From UBA1738 sp045591565 (GTDB lineage Bacteria; Bacillota; Clostridia; UBA1381): 28,033 nt of DNA. The position numbers were made by a program, and so were the translations under genes. This document shows, in pieces, positions 1 through 7,521 of the stretch. Position 1 is the stretch's first letter. Every line of letters begins with the position of its first letter. The DNA lies in NCBI GenBank assembly GCA_045591565.1, contig JAZNTB010000075.1, positions 1 through 28,033 on the forward strand. Direction: 5' to 3'. The notes under the pieces are model-generated. The model worked only from the letters and a program-made list of their open reading frames with translations. It searched no databases and had not been told where the DNA came from.

Positions 1-213
1 GTGGGACTTAGTGCATTGATGACAACAACTGTTCCTGCTATGGAAGATACCATCAATCAACTTCACCAAAAGGCACCGTTTTGCAAAGTAGTGGTTGGCG
101 GTGCAGTTTTAACGAAAGAATATGCGGCGGCAATAGGAGCAGACAAATATGCAAAAGACGCTATGGAAACTGTTAGATTCGCAGAAGAAATTGATAAAGG
201 CACAAATATTTGA
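1..213 (+). CDS. metH: C-terminal end of a cobalamin-binding methionine synthase-like protein (5' end outside the window)
   Basis: The reading frame is open at base 1 and ends at TGA 211-213, so only about 70 C-terminal residues are visible. They match the end of a B12-binding Rossmann domain: the segment beginning VGLSALMTTTVPAMEDTI is the strand-helix pair next to the corrinoid, VVVGGAVLTKEYA is the glycine-rich strand that cradles the nucleotide tail, and IGADKYAKDAMETVRFAE is the usual C-terminal end. Family knowledge: MetH transfers a methyl group from methyltetrahydrofolate to homocysteine via cobalamin. Ending directly after the B12 domain means there is no SAM-dependent activation domain, as in the short MetH of many anaerobes. 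A stand-alone corrinoid protein for methylamine or methanol metabolism would look similar in this region, so the MetH call is probable rather than certain. The first codon, GTG, is an internal valine and not a start. Confidence 0.75.
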   Translation: MGLSALMTTTVPAMEDTINQLHQKAPFCKVVVGGAVLTKEYAAAIGADKYAKDAMETVRFAEEIDKGTNI

Positions 214-217
214 TATT

Positions 218-248
218 AGAGAGTGACTGCAAAACGCGGTCATTCTTT
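218..248 (+). terminator. Hairpin terminator after the metH-like gene
   Basis: The arms at 218-230 and 236-248 pair over 13 positions, three of them G-U, around an AAAAC loop. The 3' arm ends in TTCTTT, but no clean U-tract follows. It begins five bases after the stop codon and just before the promoter of the next gene, so it probably ends the upstream transcript. Confidence 0.55.
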
Positions 249-261
249 AGTATTGCAAGTA

Positions 262-290
262 TTGACTTTAGCCGTAATATATGATAAAAT
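262..290 (+). promoter_or_regulatory. Sigma-A-type promoter for the DUF1846 gene
   Basis: TTGACT at 262-267 and TAAAAT at 285-290 are separated by exactly 17 bases. This is close to the vegetative consensus and lies 35 bases upstream of the ATG at 326. A TGAGG ribosome binding site sits at 314-318. Confidence 0.7.
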
Positions 291-325
291 ATTTAGTGTT
301 TATTTTAGTTAAGTGAGGCAATATT

Positions 326-1795
326 ATGAACAAAAAGATAGGGTTTGATAACGAAAAATATATTAAAATGCAATCCGAGCATATCGGCAAGCGAGTACTG
401 GAGTTTGGCGACAAGCTCTATCTTGAGCTTGGCGGAAAGCTTTTTGACGATTATCATGCCTCACGCGTGCTGCCGGGCTTTTTACCTGACAGTAAAATTA
501 AAATGCTTATGCATCTTGCTGACAGACTTGAAATAGTAATCGTTATAAGCGCTATTGATATAGTAAAGAATAAGGTAAGAAGTGATTATAACATCACATA
601 CGACCTTGATACGATAAGACTCATTGAAGCCTTTGGTGGACTTGGACTTATGGTAGGTAGTGTAGTTATAACTCAATACAGCGGACAAGCAGCTGCAGAT
701 GTCTTTAAAAAGCGTCTGGAAAATATGGGAATAAAAGTTTTTCTTCACTATCCTATTGAGGGTTATCCTTCTAATGTTGAACTCATTGTAAGTGATGACG
801 GATATGGAAAGAACCAGTTTATTGAAACAACAAGACCTATTGTAGTCGTTACAGCTCCGGGGCCGGGAAGTGGAAAGATGGCAACATGTCTTTCGCAGCT
901 TTACCACGAAAACAAGCGTGGTGTTAAGGCAGGATATGCCAAGTTTGAAACCTTTCCAATATGGAATCTACCGTTAAAACACGATGTAAACCTTGCATAT
1001 GAAGCTGCTACTGTCGATCTTAATGATGTGAATATGATTGACCCTTTTCATCTGGAAGCGTATGGACAGACTGCAGTGAATTACAATCGCGATATTGAGG
1101 TGTTTCCGGTATTGAACGCGATGTTTGAGAAAATCCTTGGTGAAAGTCCATACAAATCACCTACGGATATGGGCGTGAATATGGCAGGGAACTGCATTAT
1201 AGATGATGATGTTGTAAGACGAGCATCAAAAGACGAAATAATCAGAAGATACTACGGGGTGTTAAAAGATAAAGTTAACGGAAGATGCGACGATGATGCG
1301 CTACTTAAAATGGAATTGATTATGAAGCAAGCAGAGGTAACCCCTAACGACCGTGAGGTTGTTCATACGGCAAATAAAAAAGCTGAGGATACAGGGGATG
1401 CTGCATGTGCTATTCAGCTTTGTGACGGAAGAATTGTAACAGGAAAAACTTCATCTCTTTTAGGTGCGTCAAGTGCAGCACTATTAAATGCATTAAAGGT
1501 AATTGCAGGGATTGATGATAGTATTCATTTGATTTCACCTGAGGTAATAGGACCGCTTCAAACTCTTAAAACCGACCATTTCGGCAGCAAGAATCCACGA
1601 ATTCATATGGACGAAACTCTGATAGCACTTTCTATATGTGCAGCAAGTGATAATGTTGCAAAAAAAGCACTCGAGGGACTAAGCGAATTAAGAGGAGCTG
1701 AAGCCCATTCCTCTGTGATGCTTTCGCAGGTTGACGAAAATATCTTTAAAAAGCTTGGAATTAATCTTACCTGTGAAGCTGTATATGTAAAATAA
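326..1795 (+). CDS. DUF1846 (UPF0371) family protein
   Basis: This 489-residue protein matches the DUF1846 family in length and sequence along its whole extent. It opens with a conserved segment, KIGFDNEKYIKMQSEHI, at residues 4-20. A glycine-rich TAPGPGSGKMAT stretch at about 176-187 follows a beta-strand, which suggests phosphate or nucleotide binding. Further family-like segments are YAKFETFPIWNLPLKHDVN and the DPFHLEAYG region near 240. The family occurs in many Firmicutes and Actinobacteria and has crystal structures, but I know of no established reaction. There is no signal peptide or membrane segment, so it should be cytosolic. It stands alone with its own promoter and a shared terminator, so the neighbours give no functional hint. 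The start is supported by TGAGG seven bases upstream. The family call is firm; the function is unknown. Confidence 0.88.
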   Translation: MNKKIGFDNEKYIKMQSEHIGKRVLEFGDKLYLELGGKLFDDYHASRVLPGFLPDSKIKMLMHLADRLEIVIVISAIDIVKNKVRSDYNITYDLDTIRLIEAFGGLGLMVGSVVITQYSGQAAADVFKKRLENMGIKVFLHYPIEGYPSNVELIVSDDGYGKNQFIETTRPIVVVTAPGPGSGKMATCLSQLYHENKRGVKAGYAKFETFPIWNLPLKHDVNLAYEAATVDLNDVNMIDPFHLEAYGQTAVNYNRDIEVFPVLNAMFEKILGESPYKSPTDMGVNMAGNCIIDDDVVRRASKDEIIRRYYGVLKDKVNGRCDDDALLKMELIMKQAEVTPNDREVVHTANKKAEDTGDAACAIQLCDGRIVTGKTSSLLGASSAALLNALKVIAGIDDSIHLISPEVIGPLQTLKTDHFGSKNPRIHMDETLIALSICAASDNVAKKALEGLSELRGAEAHSSVMLSQVDENIFKKLGINLTCEAVYVK

Positions 1796-1832
1796 AACAG
1801 TTAGTACCATTACTTGGTACTAACTGTTTTTT
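1796..1832. terminator. Bidirectional intrinsic terminator between converging genes
   Basis: A perfect 13-bp stem, 1796-1808 with 1816-1828, encloses a 7-base loop. On the plus strand a T-run at 1825-1832 follows. On the minus strand the A-rich bases before 1796 give a U-rich tail. It therefore serves both the DUF1846 gene and the opposing tcdA gene, whose stop codon at 1820-1822 lies inside the hairpin. Confidence 0.88.
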
Positions 1833-2515
1833 ATTAAATCTTTAATAACCTCACCGGCAATAATCATACCGGCAACAGGCGGAACGAAAGATACACTACC
1901 GGGAATGGGTCTTTCGACATTGTCACCCAAAACAGGCTTTAAAGGCTCCTCTTTCGAATATAACACCTTAAGGTGATTTATTCCTCGCATCTTTAATTCA
2001 CGCCGCATAATGCGAGCGAGAGGGCATACTGAGGTTTTGGTTATATCTGTTATTTCAAATCTGGTCGGGTCCAATTTGTTTCCTGTACCCATACAGCTTA
2101 TAATCGGTACAGAAAGACGATTTGCTTCTTCAATAAGCGTAAGCTTGGATGTCACAGTATCAATAGCATCAACAACATAATCAAAGCCCGAAATATCTAT
2201 TTCCTTTTCCTTTGTATAGAAGCAGAGGTGGGGGATAACGCGGCAATCAGGATTGATATCATTTATCCTTTTTGCCATAACCTCTACCTTCGGCTTGCCG
2301 ACGGTTGAAGAAAGAGCTATTAGCTGCCTATTTATATTACTTTCAGAAACCACATCTCCGTCAACTATAGATATATTTCCAATTCCGCTCCTTGCAAGCG
2401 CCTCACAAACGAAAGAGCCAACACCCCCAACTCCAAAAACAATTACTTTGGAGTTTTTTAACTTAATAGCGGAATCTTTGCCAATTAAAAGTTCTGAGCG
2501 TGAAAACCTATTCAT
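1820..2515 (-). CDS. tcdA: tRNA threonylcarbamoyladenosine dehydratase (ThiF/E1-like superfamily)
   Basis: This 231-residue ThiF-fold protein fits the TcdA/CsdL family, which uses ATP to cyclise N6-threonylcarbamoyladenosine at position 37 of ANN-decoding tRNAs. The N-terminus has the nucleotide-binding loop VFGVGGVGSFVCEALARSG at about residues 26-44, then IVDGDVVSESNINRQ with the arginine typical of E1-like adenylating enzymes, and YVVDAIDTVTSKL around 113-125. The segment ITKTSVCPLARIMRRELK near 158-175 and the C-terminal GSVSFVPPVAGMIIAGEVI are characteristic of TcdA. The length is normal (bacterial TcdA is about 230-270 residues). It is the last gene of the minus-strand operon: the icd stop codon ends one base before its ATG, so it is probably translationally coupled, with no recognisable independent promoter. 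Confidence 0.9.
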   Translation of the reverse strand: MNRFSRSELLIGKDSAIKLKNSKVIVFGVGGVGSFVCEALARSGIGNISIVDGDVVSESNINRQLIALSSTVGKPKVEVMAKRINDINPDCRVIPHLCFYTKEKEIDISGFDYVVDAIDTVTSKLTLIEEANRLSVPIISCMGTGNKLDPTRFEITDITKTSVCPLARIMRRELKMRGINHLKVLYSKEEPLKPVLGDNVERPIPGSVSFVPPVAGMIIAGEVIKDLIKNS

Positions 2516-2516
2516 A

Positions 2517-3731
2517 TTACATCAACTTTTTTAAGGTCTCATTTACAGCAAGAAGGAATTCTTCTGTTCCGACCTTTTTAATGTTTGGAAGGGTAGAGAG
2601 GAGCGCCAAGTCACCCGTCATAACGCCGCTTTCAATTGTATCGATTGTTGCTTTTTCAAGATTATCTGCAAAACGGCAAAGCTCAGGTGTATTATCAAGC
2701 TCACCGCGTTTTCTCAAAGCTCCTGTCCATGCAAACAGAGTTGCTACGCTATTTGTGGATGTAGGTTCGCCCTTTAAATGCTTGTAGTAATGACGCTGAA
2801 CTGTTCCGTGAGCTGCCTCGTATTCGTAAATACCATCAGGAGAAACAAGAACAGATGTCATCATAGCAAGGCTTCCATATGCAGTTGCCACCATATCGCT
2901 CATGACATCGCCATCGTAGTTTTTGCATGCCCAGATGTATCCGCCCTCAGAGCGTACTACACGCGCAACAGCATCATCAATCAAGGTATAGAAGTATTCA
3001 ATGCCTGCATTTTCAAACTTTTCCTTATATTCGTTTTCGTAAATCTCTGCAAATATATCCTTAAAATGATGGTCATACTGCTTGGATATAGTATCTTTCG
3101 TAGCAAACCAAATATCCTGCTTTGTATCAAGAGCAAAATTGAAACAGCATCTTGCAAAGCTTGCAATAGAATCATCCTTGTTATGAAGCCCTTGAATAAT
3201 TCCATCAGTTCCATCGAAGCTATGGATAAGCTTTCTTGTTTCATTTCCATCCTTGTCTGTGCAAACAAGTTCACACTTACTGCCGGCTTTTACCTGCATT
3301 TCAGTATTCTTATATACGTCACCGTAAGCGTGGCGGGCGATGGTTATAGGCTTTGTCCATGTAGGAATATATGGAGTAATTCCCTTAACAATAATAGGTG
3401 TGCGGAAAACTGTACCATCTAAAATTGCACGAATTGTCCCGTTAGGCGATTTCCACATTTCCTTTAAGTTGTATTCCTCAACGCGAGCTGCGTTAGGAGT
3501 TATAGTTGCACATTTAACTGCAACTCCGTATTTCTTTGTCGCCTCAGCAGAATCTATTGTTACCTTGTCGTTGGTTTCGTTTCGGTACTCAAGCCCCAAA
3601 TCGTAGTATTCTGTCTTCAGGTCAATGTATGGAAGAAGAAGGATGTCCTTAATCATCTTCCAGATAATTCTGGTCATTTCGTCGCCGTCCATTTCGACAA
3701 GCGGTGTTATCATTTTAATTTTTTCTGACAT
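2517..3731 (-). CDS. icd: NADP-dependent isocitrate dehydrogenase (homodimeric, type II)
   Basis: At 404 residues this is the eukaryote-like, type II NADP-dependent isocitrate dehydrogenase, which oxidatively decarboxylates isocitrate to 2-oxoglutarate with Mg2+ or Mn2+. Diagnostic segments are LVEMDGDEMTRIIW at 11-24, CATITPNAARVEEY near 74-87, KSPNGTIRAILDGTVFRTPI at 94-113 with the substrate-contacting serine at 95, and NYDGDVMSDMVATAYGSLAMM carrying the metal-binding aspartates. The segment AAHGTVQRHY is the cofactor loop. A strong AAGGAG lies 8 bases before the ATG. It follows the glycosyltransferase gene by 33 bases and touches tcdA, so all three are probably co-transcribed. In Clostridia this enzyme generally supplies 2-oxoglutarate for glutamate and NADPH rather than running a complete TCA cycle. 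Confidence 0.95.
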   Translation of the reverse strand: MSEKIKMITPLVEMDGDEMTRIIWKMIKDILLLPYIDLKTEYYDLGLEYRNETNDKVTIDSAEATKKYGVAVKCATITPNAARVEEYNLKEMWKSPNGTIRAILDGTVFRTPIIVKGITPYIPTWTKPITIARHAYGDVYKNTEMQVKAGSKCELVCTDKDGNETRKLIHSFDGTDGIIQGLHNKDDSIASFARCCFNFALDTKQDIWFATKDTISKQYDHHFKDIFAEIYENEYKEKFENAGIEYFYTLIDDAVARVVRSEGGYIWACKNYDGDVMSDMVATAYGSLAMMTSVLVSPDGIYEYEAAHGTVQRHYYKHLKGEPTSTNSVATLFAWTGALRKRGELDNTPELCRFADNLEKATIDTIESGVMTGDLALLSTLPNIKKVGTEEFLLAVNETLKKLM

Positions 3732-3764
3732 AGCAAACGCTCCTTAACTTTATTTGATATAATA

Positions 3765-6731
3765 TTATGCTCCAAGCTGCCATGTAGGAAGCCATCTCAA
3801 GAATTCGCTTATATACTCTCCGTTTATAGGCAGTCCTGACAGGACAGGATAGAAGAGTACGAAAAGTATGATTGCTAAAACCGTATAAGCAATGAAGTAT
3901 TTTTTGAACCTTATATTGTGCGAATAGAATTTGTGTACGGTGTGTGCAATAGTAAGAACCACAAACGGCACACAAGGGAAGTAGTGATAGATAAAGGTTA
4001 TTCTTGTAATCGGCATCCACGGAACGAGCTGTGAAAAATATGCGATTACAAGGAAGATAGCCGTTTTGTCCTTGTTCTTGATGGCATCATAAATGCAGTA
4101 TGCCACCGATAGGATTCCTGCCCACCAAACAAGGGGATTTCCAAAAGAATTTATATTCTCCTGTAAGCCGTCAACCTTTCCGGTATAATACCAAATAGGT
4201 CTTATCATTACAGGCCATTCGTACCAATGCGATGAAAAGGCGTGGGTAGCATCTACAACGGTCTTTCCGTGATAGGTAAGCATATCTACCTGATTTTGTA
4301 TAATTCCGTTAACACCCGTATCATTACATCTAACAAAAGGAATATACGAAAGTGCATAAATTATAACAGGAACAGTAACAAATGCAACAAAGCAGAAAAT
4401 AACTGTTTTAAGGCACTTGTCAGCAAAGTTTGCCGGTGCTTCCTTATACTTCTGATATAGAGAAATAAAGAATATCACAGCAAGACCTATCGCAGCATAT
4501 ATTCCTGTCCATTTACAAGCGATGGCGAGTCCCATACATAGTCCGGAAAGTCCAAGCGGAACAAAGGTCTTTTCAATCGGAGTATCTTTAAAACTCATGG
4601 TATAATACTTGTACATAAACAGATACATAAGCATAATAAAGAATGTTACATAAACATCAATAGTTGCAATTCTTGTCTGTGCAAAGTGCATGAAGTCAAA
4701 GGAGAACAACAGCGTTGCACATACAGTGAGCCAGGTCAGTTTAAACATCTTCTTCAAGAAAATGTAAATTATCGGAATCATAAAAATTCCAAACAGTGTT
4801 CCAACTATTCTCCATCCAAAACCTGTCATGCCAAAAAGTTTGACTCCAAGAGAAATAAATACCTTTCCAAGCGGAGGATGTGTCCACTCATAAACATGAA
4901 TATCATTTAAGAATTCAAAGGCCGTACGGGCGTGATAAATTTCGTCAAAGTATGTGTTATTACGGAAAGTGAAGGTTTCAGGAATAAGTTCCTGTTCATC
5001 GAAAAATGCTGAGCCCTGTTCAACCGGTGTAACTATATTGCCGTCTGCATCATAAACTGCCATTTCAACAATGTATACAGGATCCTTTGCAGATAGTGTT
5101 ATATATCTGCCAACGGAATTAACAGATTGTTCATTCCAATAGAACACAGTACCGTTTGATCTCTCATATAAGAAATTTTGTTCACCATCTTCTGCAGAAA
5201 CGGACAAAGTAAGAGTTCTTTCCGAAGAAAGCTCTGATGGACCAAGATAAATTCGAACATCAGAAATTTCTGTATCTGTACCAAGATCAAATGTCACCGA
5301 GGAATCCTTTGGAACAATATCATAGGTCTGCGGTGCTTCGCGACTGCCGAGGTCATACAACGCGGGAATAGAATACAGTGCTGTAATAATAAGCATTATT
5401 ATAACATCTCTGCGTGTTATTTTTGAGGTAGCTTTTTCAACATCGCCTGCAATTATTCCGCTTTTCTTATAATAAGTACGATACGAATGGACACACATAT
5501 AAGCAAAAACAAGAACAGTTATCCATCCGGTAAGTATTTCAGGCGTATGGCTGTACTGATAGTAAGTTTCTGGCTTAAAGTAGAAAAGAGTATGTGCCAT
5601 ATTGAAAAACTGTGTGCCGGAAATCCCAAGGAATAGCCAAAATTCTTCTTTTTTGCGGGATATTGCCAACGCACAAAGCATAAAAGCAATAGCAGGGAAA
5701 GCATATCTTTCGTGCATTCGTACCGACAGCACAAATATCGAAAAGCATATAAATGCCGCAGCATAGAAGTATCTATTTTCAGCTTTTCTTGAAAAGAAGA
5801 TTACTGCTGAAACAGCCACGATAACGAAAATCATAAAGTATGATATAATATTGATAAAGTTATTTGGCACAACCCAGTTACTACCGAGTGCAGTCCATAG
5901 ATTGTATGCGTTTACCGACATATAGTTATATGAGGCGATAGTGGACTGATATTGCAGAATTACATTTTCAAGACCAAATGGTACCGCAAGCAGTACAATG
6001 GTTCCTATAGAAGCAATTCCTACCAACAAGTTTTTCAAAAGCTTTGATTTTGAAAAATCCTTTAAAAATACATTATCAATTATACCGTATAGGATAACCG
6101 GAGCATAGAAAAGTGCCTGCGGTTTTATGAAAATAGCAATTGCGTAGGCAAAATATGCACGGTATGTCTTACCAAGAGAAAGCCAATACAATGAAATCAA
6201 AACAAAAACTGTAAGTACTGAGTCAACTTGTCCCCAAATCGAAGAATTGAGTATAACTGCAGGATTAAACAAGAAGAAAGAAGCAAGAACAGCACTTATT
6301 TTGCTCGAAGAATTCTTCTGTGACAGCTTGTATACAATAAGCGCACAAAAAATATCCGCAATAACTGCCGGAATTTTAAGAAGAATGTAGCTGAATTCGC
6401 GGCTGCAGTCGAAAACTTTTCGTATTATACCGATCAAATAAAGAATATACATATATCCCGGAGGATAATCGGTAAAGGCGTTAGAAGTATAAAAACCACC
6501 CAGTCCCTCACTTCGAAGCAGGTTCGACCAGGTATAAAAACAGTTCATATCTGTTTCGTGCCCCGGATAGAAGAACATACAGGAAATGCGAACAACAAAC
6601 GCAACAACTGCAAGAATAAGGAATGTGTGCCTTACTTTATTCTTCTCGTTGCCCAGAGTGTTGTTTTCTGCAGCAAAAAGAACATACGCAATTACTGCCG
6701 CCATTACTGTTATAAGTGTTATAGTAATCAA
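3765..6731 (-). CDS. Large membrane glycosyltransferase: GT-C mannosyltransferase-like N-half fused to a PMT/GT39-like C-half
   Basis: This multi-pass protein of about 990 residues has two glycosyltransferase modules (numbering from the GTG at 6740). Residues 1-430 look like a GT-C enzyme of the GT87/DUF2029 kind: a first-loop acid in PGHETDMNCF (59-68), DYPPGYMYIL (91-100), SSIWGQVDS (166-174), FIKPQAL (204-210) and RMHERYAFP (341-349). Residues 470-580 are hydrophilic and beta-rich, like a carbohydrate-binding sandwich. Residues 590-990 resemble protein O-mannosyltransferases: the FDEIYHARTAF DE motif (598-608), THPPLGK (620-626), TRIATIDVY (689-697), CKWTGIYAA (742-750) and a C-terminal FIYHYFP (916-922). 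Such enzymes use polyprenyl-phosphate sugars outside the membrane. The acceptor is unknown. Start choice: the SD AGAGGTGG at 6744-6737 covers the GTG at 6740, so the TTG at 6731, five bases beyond it, is the better start. It is the first gene of the operon with icd and tcdA. Confidence 0.85.
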   Translation of the reverse strand: MITITLITVMAAVIAYVLFAAENNTLGNEKNKVRHTFLILAVVAFVVRISCMFFYPGHETDMNCFYTWSNLLRSEGLGGFYTSNAFTDYPPGYMYILYLIGIIRKVFDCSREFSYILLKIPAVIADIFCALIVYKLSQKNSSSKISAVLASFFLFNPAVILNSSIWGQVDSVLTVFVLISLYWLSLGKTYRAYFAYAIAIFIKPQALFYAPVILYGIIDNVFLKDFSKSKLLKNLLVGIASIGTIVLLAVPFGLENVILQYQSTIASYNYMSVNAYNLWTALGSNWVVPNNFINIISYFMIFVIVAVSAVIFFSRKAENRYFYAAAFICFSIFVLSVRMHERYAFPAIAFMLCALAISRKKEEFWLFLGISGTQFFNMAHTLFYFKPETYYQYSHTPEILTGWITVLVFAYMCVHSYRTYYKKSGIIAGDVEKATSKITRRDVIIMLIITALYSIPALYDLGSREAPQTYDIVPKDSSVTFDLGTDTEISDVRIYLGPSELSSERTLTLSVSAEDGEQNFLYERSNGTVFYWNEQSVNSVGRYITLSAKDPVYIVEMAVYDADGNIVTPVEQGSAFFDEQELIPETFTFRNNTYFDEIYHARTAFEFLNDIHVYEWTHPPLGKVFISLGVKLFGMTGFGWRIVGTLFGIFMIPIIYIFLKKMFKLTWLTVCATLLFSFDFMHFAQTRIATIDVYVTFFIMLMYLFMYKYYTMSFKDTPIEKTFVPLGLSGLCMGLAIACKWTGIYAAIGLAVIFFISLYQKYKEAPANFADKCLKTVIFCFVAFVTVPVIIYALSYIPFVRCNDTGVNGIIQNQVDMLTYHGKTVVDATHAFSSHWYEWPVMIRPIWYYTGKVDGLQENINSFGNPLVWWAGILSVAYCIYDAIKNKDKTAIFLVIAYFSQLVPWMPITRITFIYHYFPCVPFVVLTIAHTVHKFYSHNIRFKKYFIAYTVLAIILFVLFYPVLSGLPINGEYISEFLRWLPTWQLGA

Positions 6732-6759
6732 AAATACCACCTCTTTTATAATCTTACTA

Positions 6760-6788
6760 ATTATAGCATTGTTTTATAAATTTTTCAA
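6760..6788 (-). promoter_or_regulatory. Sigma-A-type promoter of the glycosyltransferase-icd-tcdA operon
   Basis: Read on the minus strand, TTGAAA (6788-6783) and a perfect TATAAT (6765-6760) are separated by 17 bases. The -10 box lies about 28 bases upstream of the preferred TTG start at 6731. This is one of the best promoter matches in the window. Confidence 0.75.
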
Positions 6789-6871
6789 TAGCTAATGTTT
6801 AATATTTTGAAAAAAGGGTATATATTTAATAGGGATTATATATCTCAAGAAGTACAAAGGGAGATGAGGAT

Positions 6872-7411
6872 ATGAAATTTAACATCATTGGCAGAAAAAT
6901 AACGGTAAATGAAAAGAACTCGGAGTACATCAAGAAGAAAATCGGAAAGCTTGATAAGTTCTTCAAGGCAGAGCCGGAAGCAAGGATTGTAATAGGCACC
7001 CTGAAGGACAAAGAATATATAGAAGCAACGATATATACAGAAGGTATAATCTTCCGTGCAGAGGTTACTGATGAAACAGTTTTTGCAGCAACCGACAGGG
7101 TTGTTGACCTTATAGAAAGGCAAATAAGAAAAAACAAGACTAAGCTTGAGAAAAAAACACGCAGAGAGGCTTTTGATGATAACATGCTCCTAAGCGGTGA
7201 TGACTATAAGGATTCAGATGATGATTCTGAGTTTAAAATCGTCAAAAAGAAAAGATTTCAGGTAAAACCGATGAGTGCGGAGGAGGCAGTACTTCAAATG
7301 AATCTTCTTGGACATAACTTCTTCGTATTTAAAAATCAGGAAACAAACGAAATGAATGTTGTATATAAAAGAAAAGATGGAGATTATGCAATCATCGAAT
7401 CGGCTGATTGA
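6872..7411 (+). CDS. hpf: Ribosome hibernation promoting factor, long form
   Basis: This 179-residue protein has the two-domain layout of long HPF. The N-terminal domain of about 100 residues (MKFNIIGRKITVNEKNSEYI through DLIERQIRKNKTKLEKK) has the beta-alpha-beta-beta-beta-alpha pattern that binds the 30S mRNA/tRNA channel. An acidic linker (SGDDYKDSDDDSEF, about 110-123) follows. The C-terminal domain (about 125-179: KKRFQVKPMSAEEAVLQMNL, then GHNFFVFKNQETNEMNVVYKRKDGDYAIIE) dimerises so that two 70S particles join into inactive 100S dimers. The length matches Gram-positive HPF. A GAGG ribosome binding site precedes the ATG. It is divergent from the glycosyltransferase operon. A TTGAAA at 6807-6812 lies upstream, but I could not find a convincing -10 box at the correct distance. 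Confidence 0.95.
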   Translation: MKFNIIGRKITVNEKNSEYIKKKIGKLDKFFKAEPEARIVIGTLKDKEYIEATIYTEGIIFRAEVTDETVFAATDRVVDLIERQIRKNKTKLEKKTRREAFDDNMLLSGDDYKDSDDDSEFKIVKKKRFQVKPMSAEEAVLQMNLLGHNFFVFKNQETNEMNVVYKRKDGDYAIIESAD

Positions 7412-7431
7412 TTGCATATGCCCTAAGAGGC

Positions 7432-7465
7432 AGGGGACTCGTAATTCGGCGAGTCCTCTTTGGTT
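7432..7465 (+). terminator. Hairpin terminator after hpf
   Basis: The arms AGGGGACTCG (7432-7441) and CGAGTCCTCT (7450-7459) form a 10-bp stem with one G-U pair around an 8-base loop. The tail after the stem is only moderately T-rich (TTTGGTT), so termination may be incomplete. Confidence 0.65.
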
Positions 7466-7521
7466 AAAAAAAGCAGGAATTTTTATTTTCTTGCCGTAAA
7501 TATAGACGGGAGTGATGCAAA

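Noticed and set aside
482..907. A minus-strand open frame of about 140 codons inside the DUF1846 gene
   Set aside because: It is antisense to a well-supported family protein, with no domain and composition typical of a reverse-frame artefact.
2778..3422. An open frame of over 200 codons on the plus strand opposite icd
   Set aside because: It lies wholly antisense to a clear, conserved icd gene, has no recognisable family and no ribosome binding site, so it is a frame shadow.
6801..6840. Promoter for hpf starting with TTGAAA at 6807
   Set aside because: At 16-18 bases downstream there is no credible -10 box. The similar AATATTTTGAAAAAA stretch upstream of dnaG also lacks a well-spaced -10, so the shared motif is probably AT-rich coincidence.
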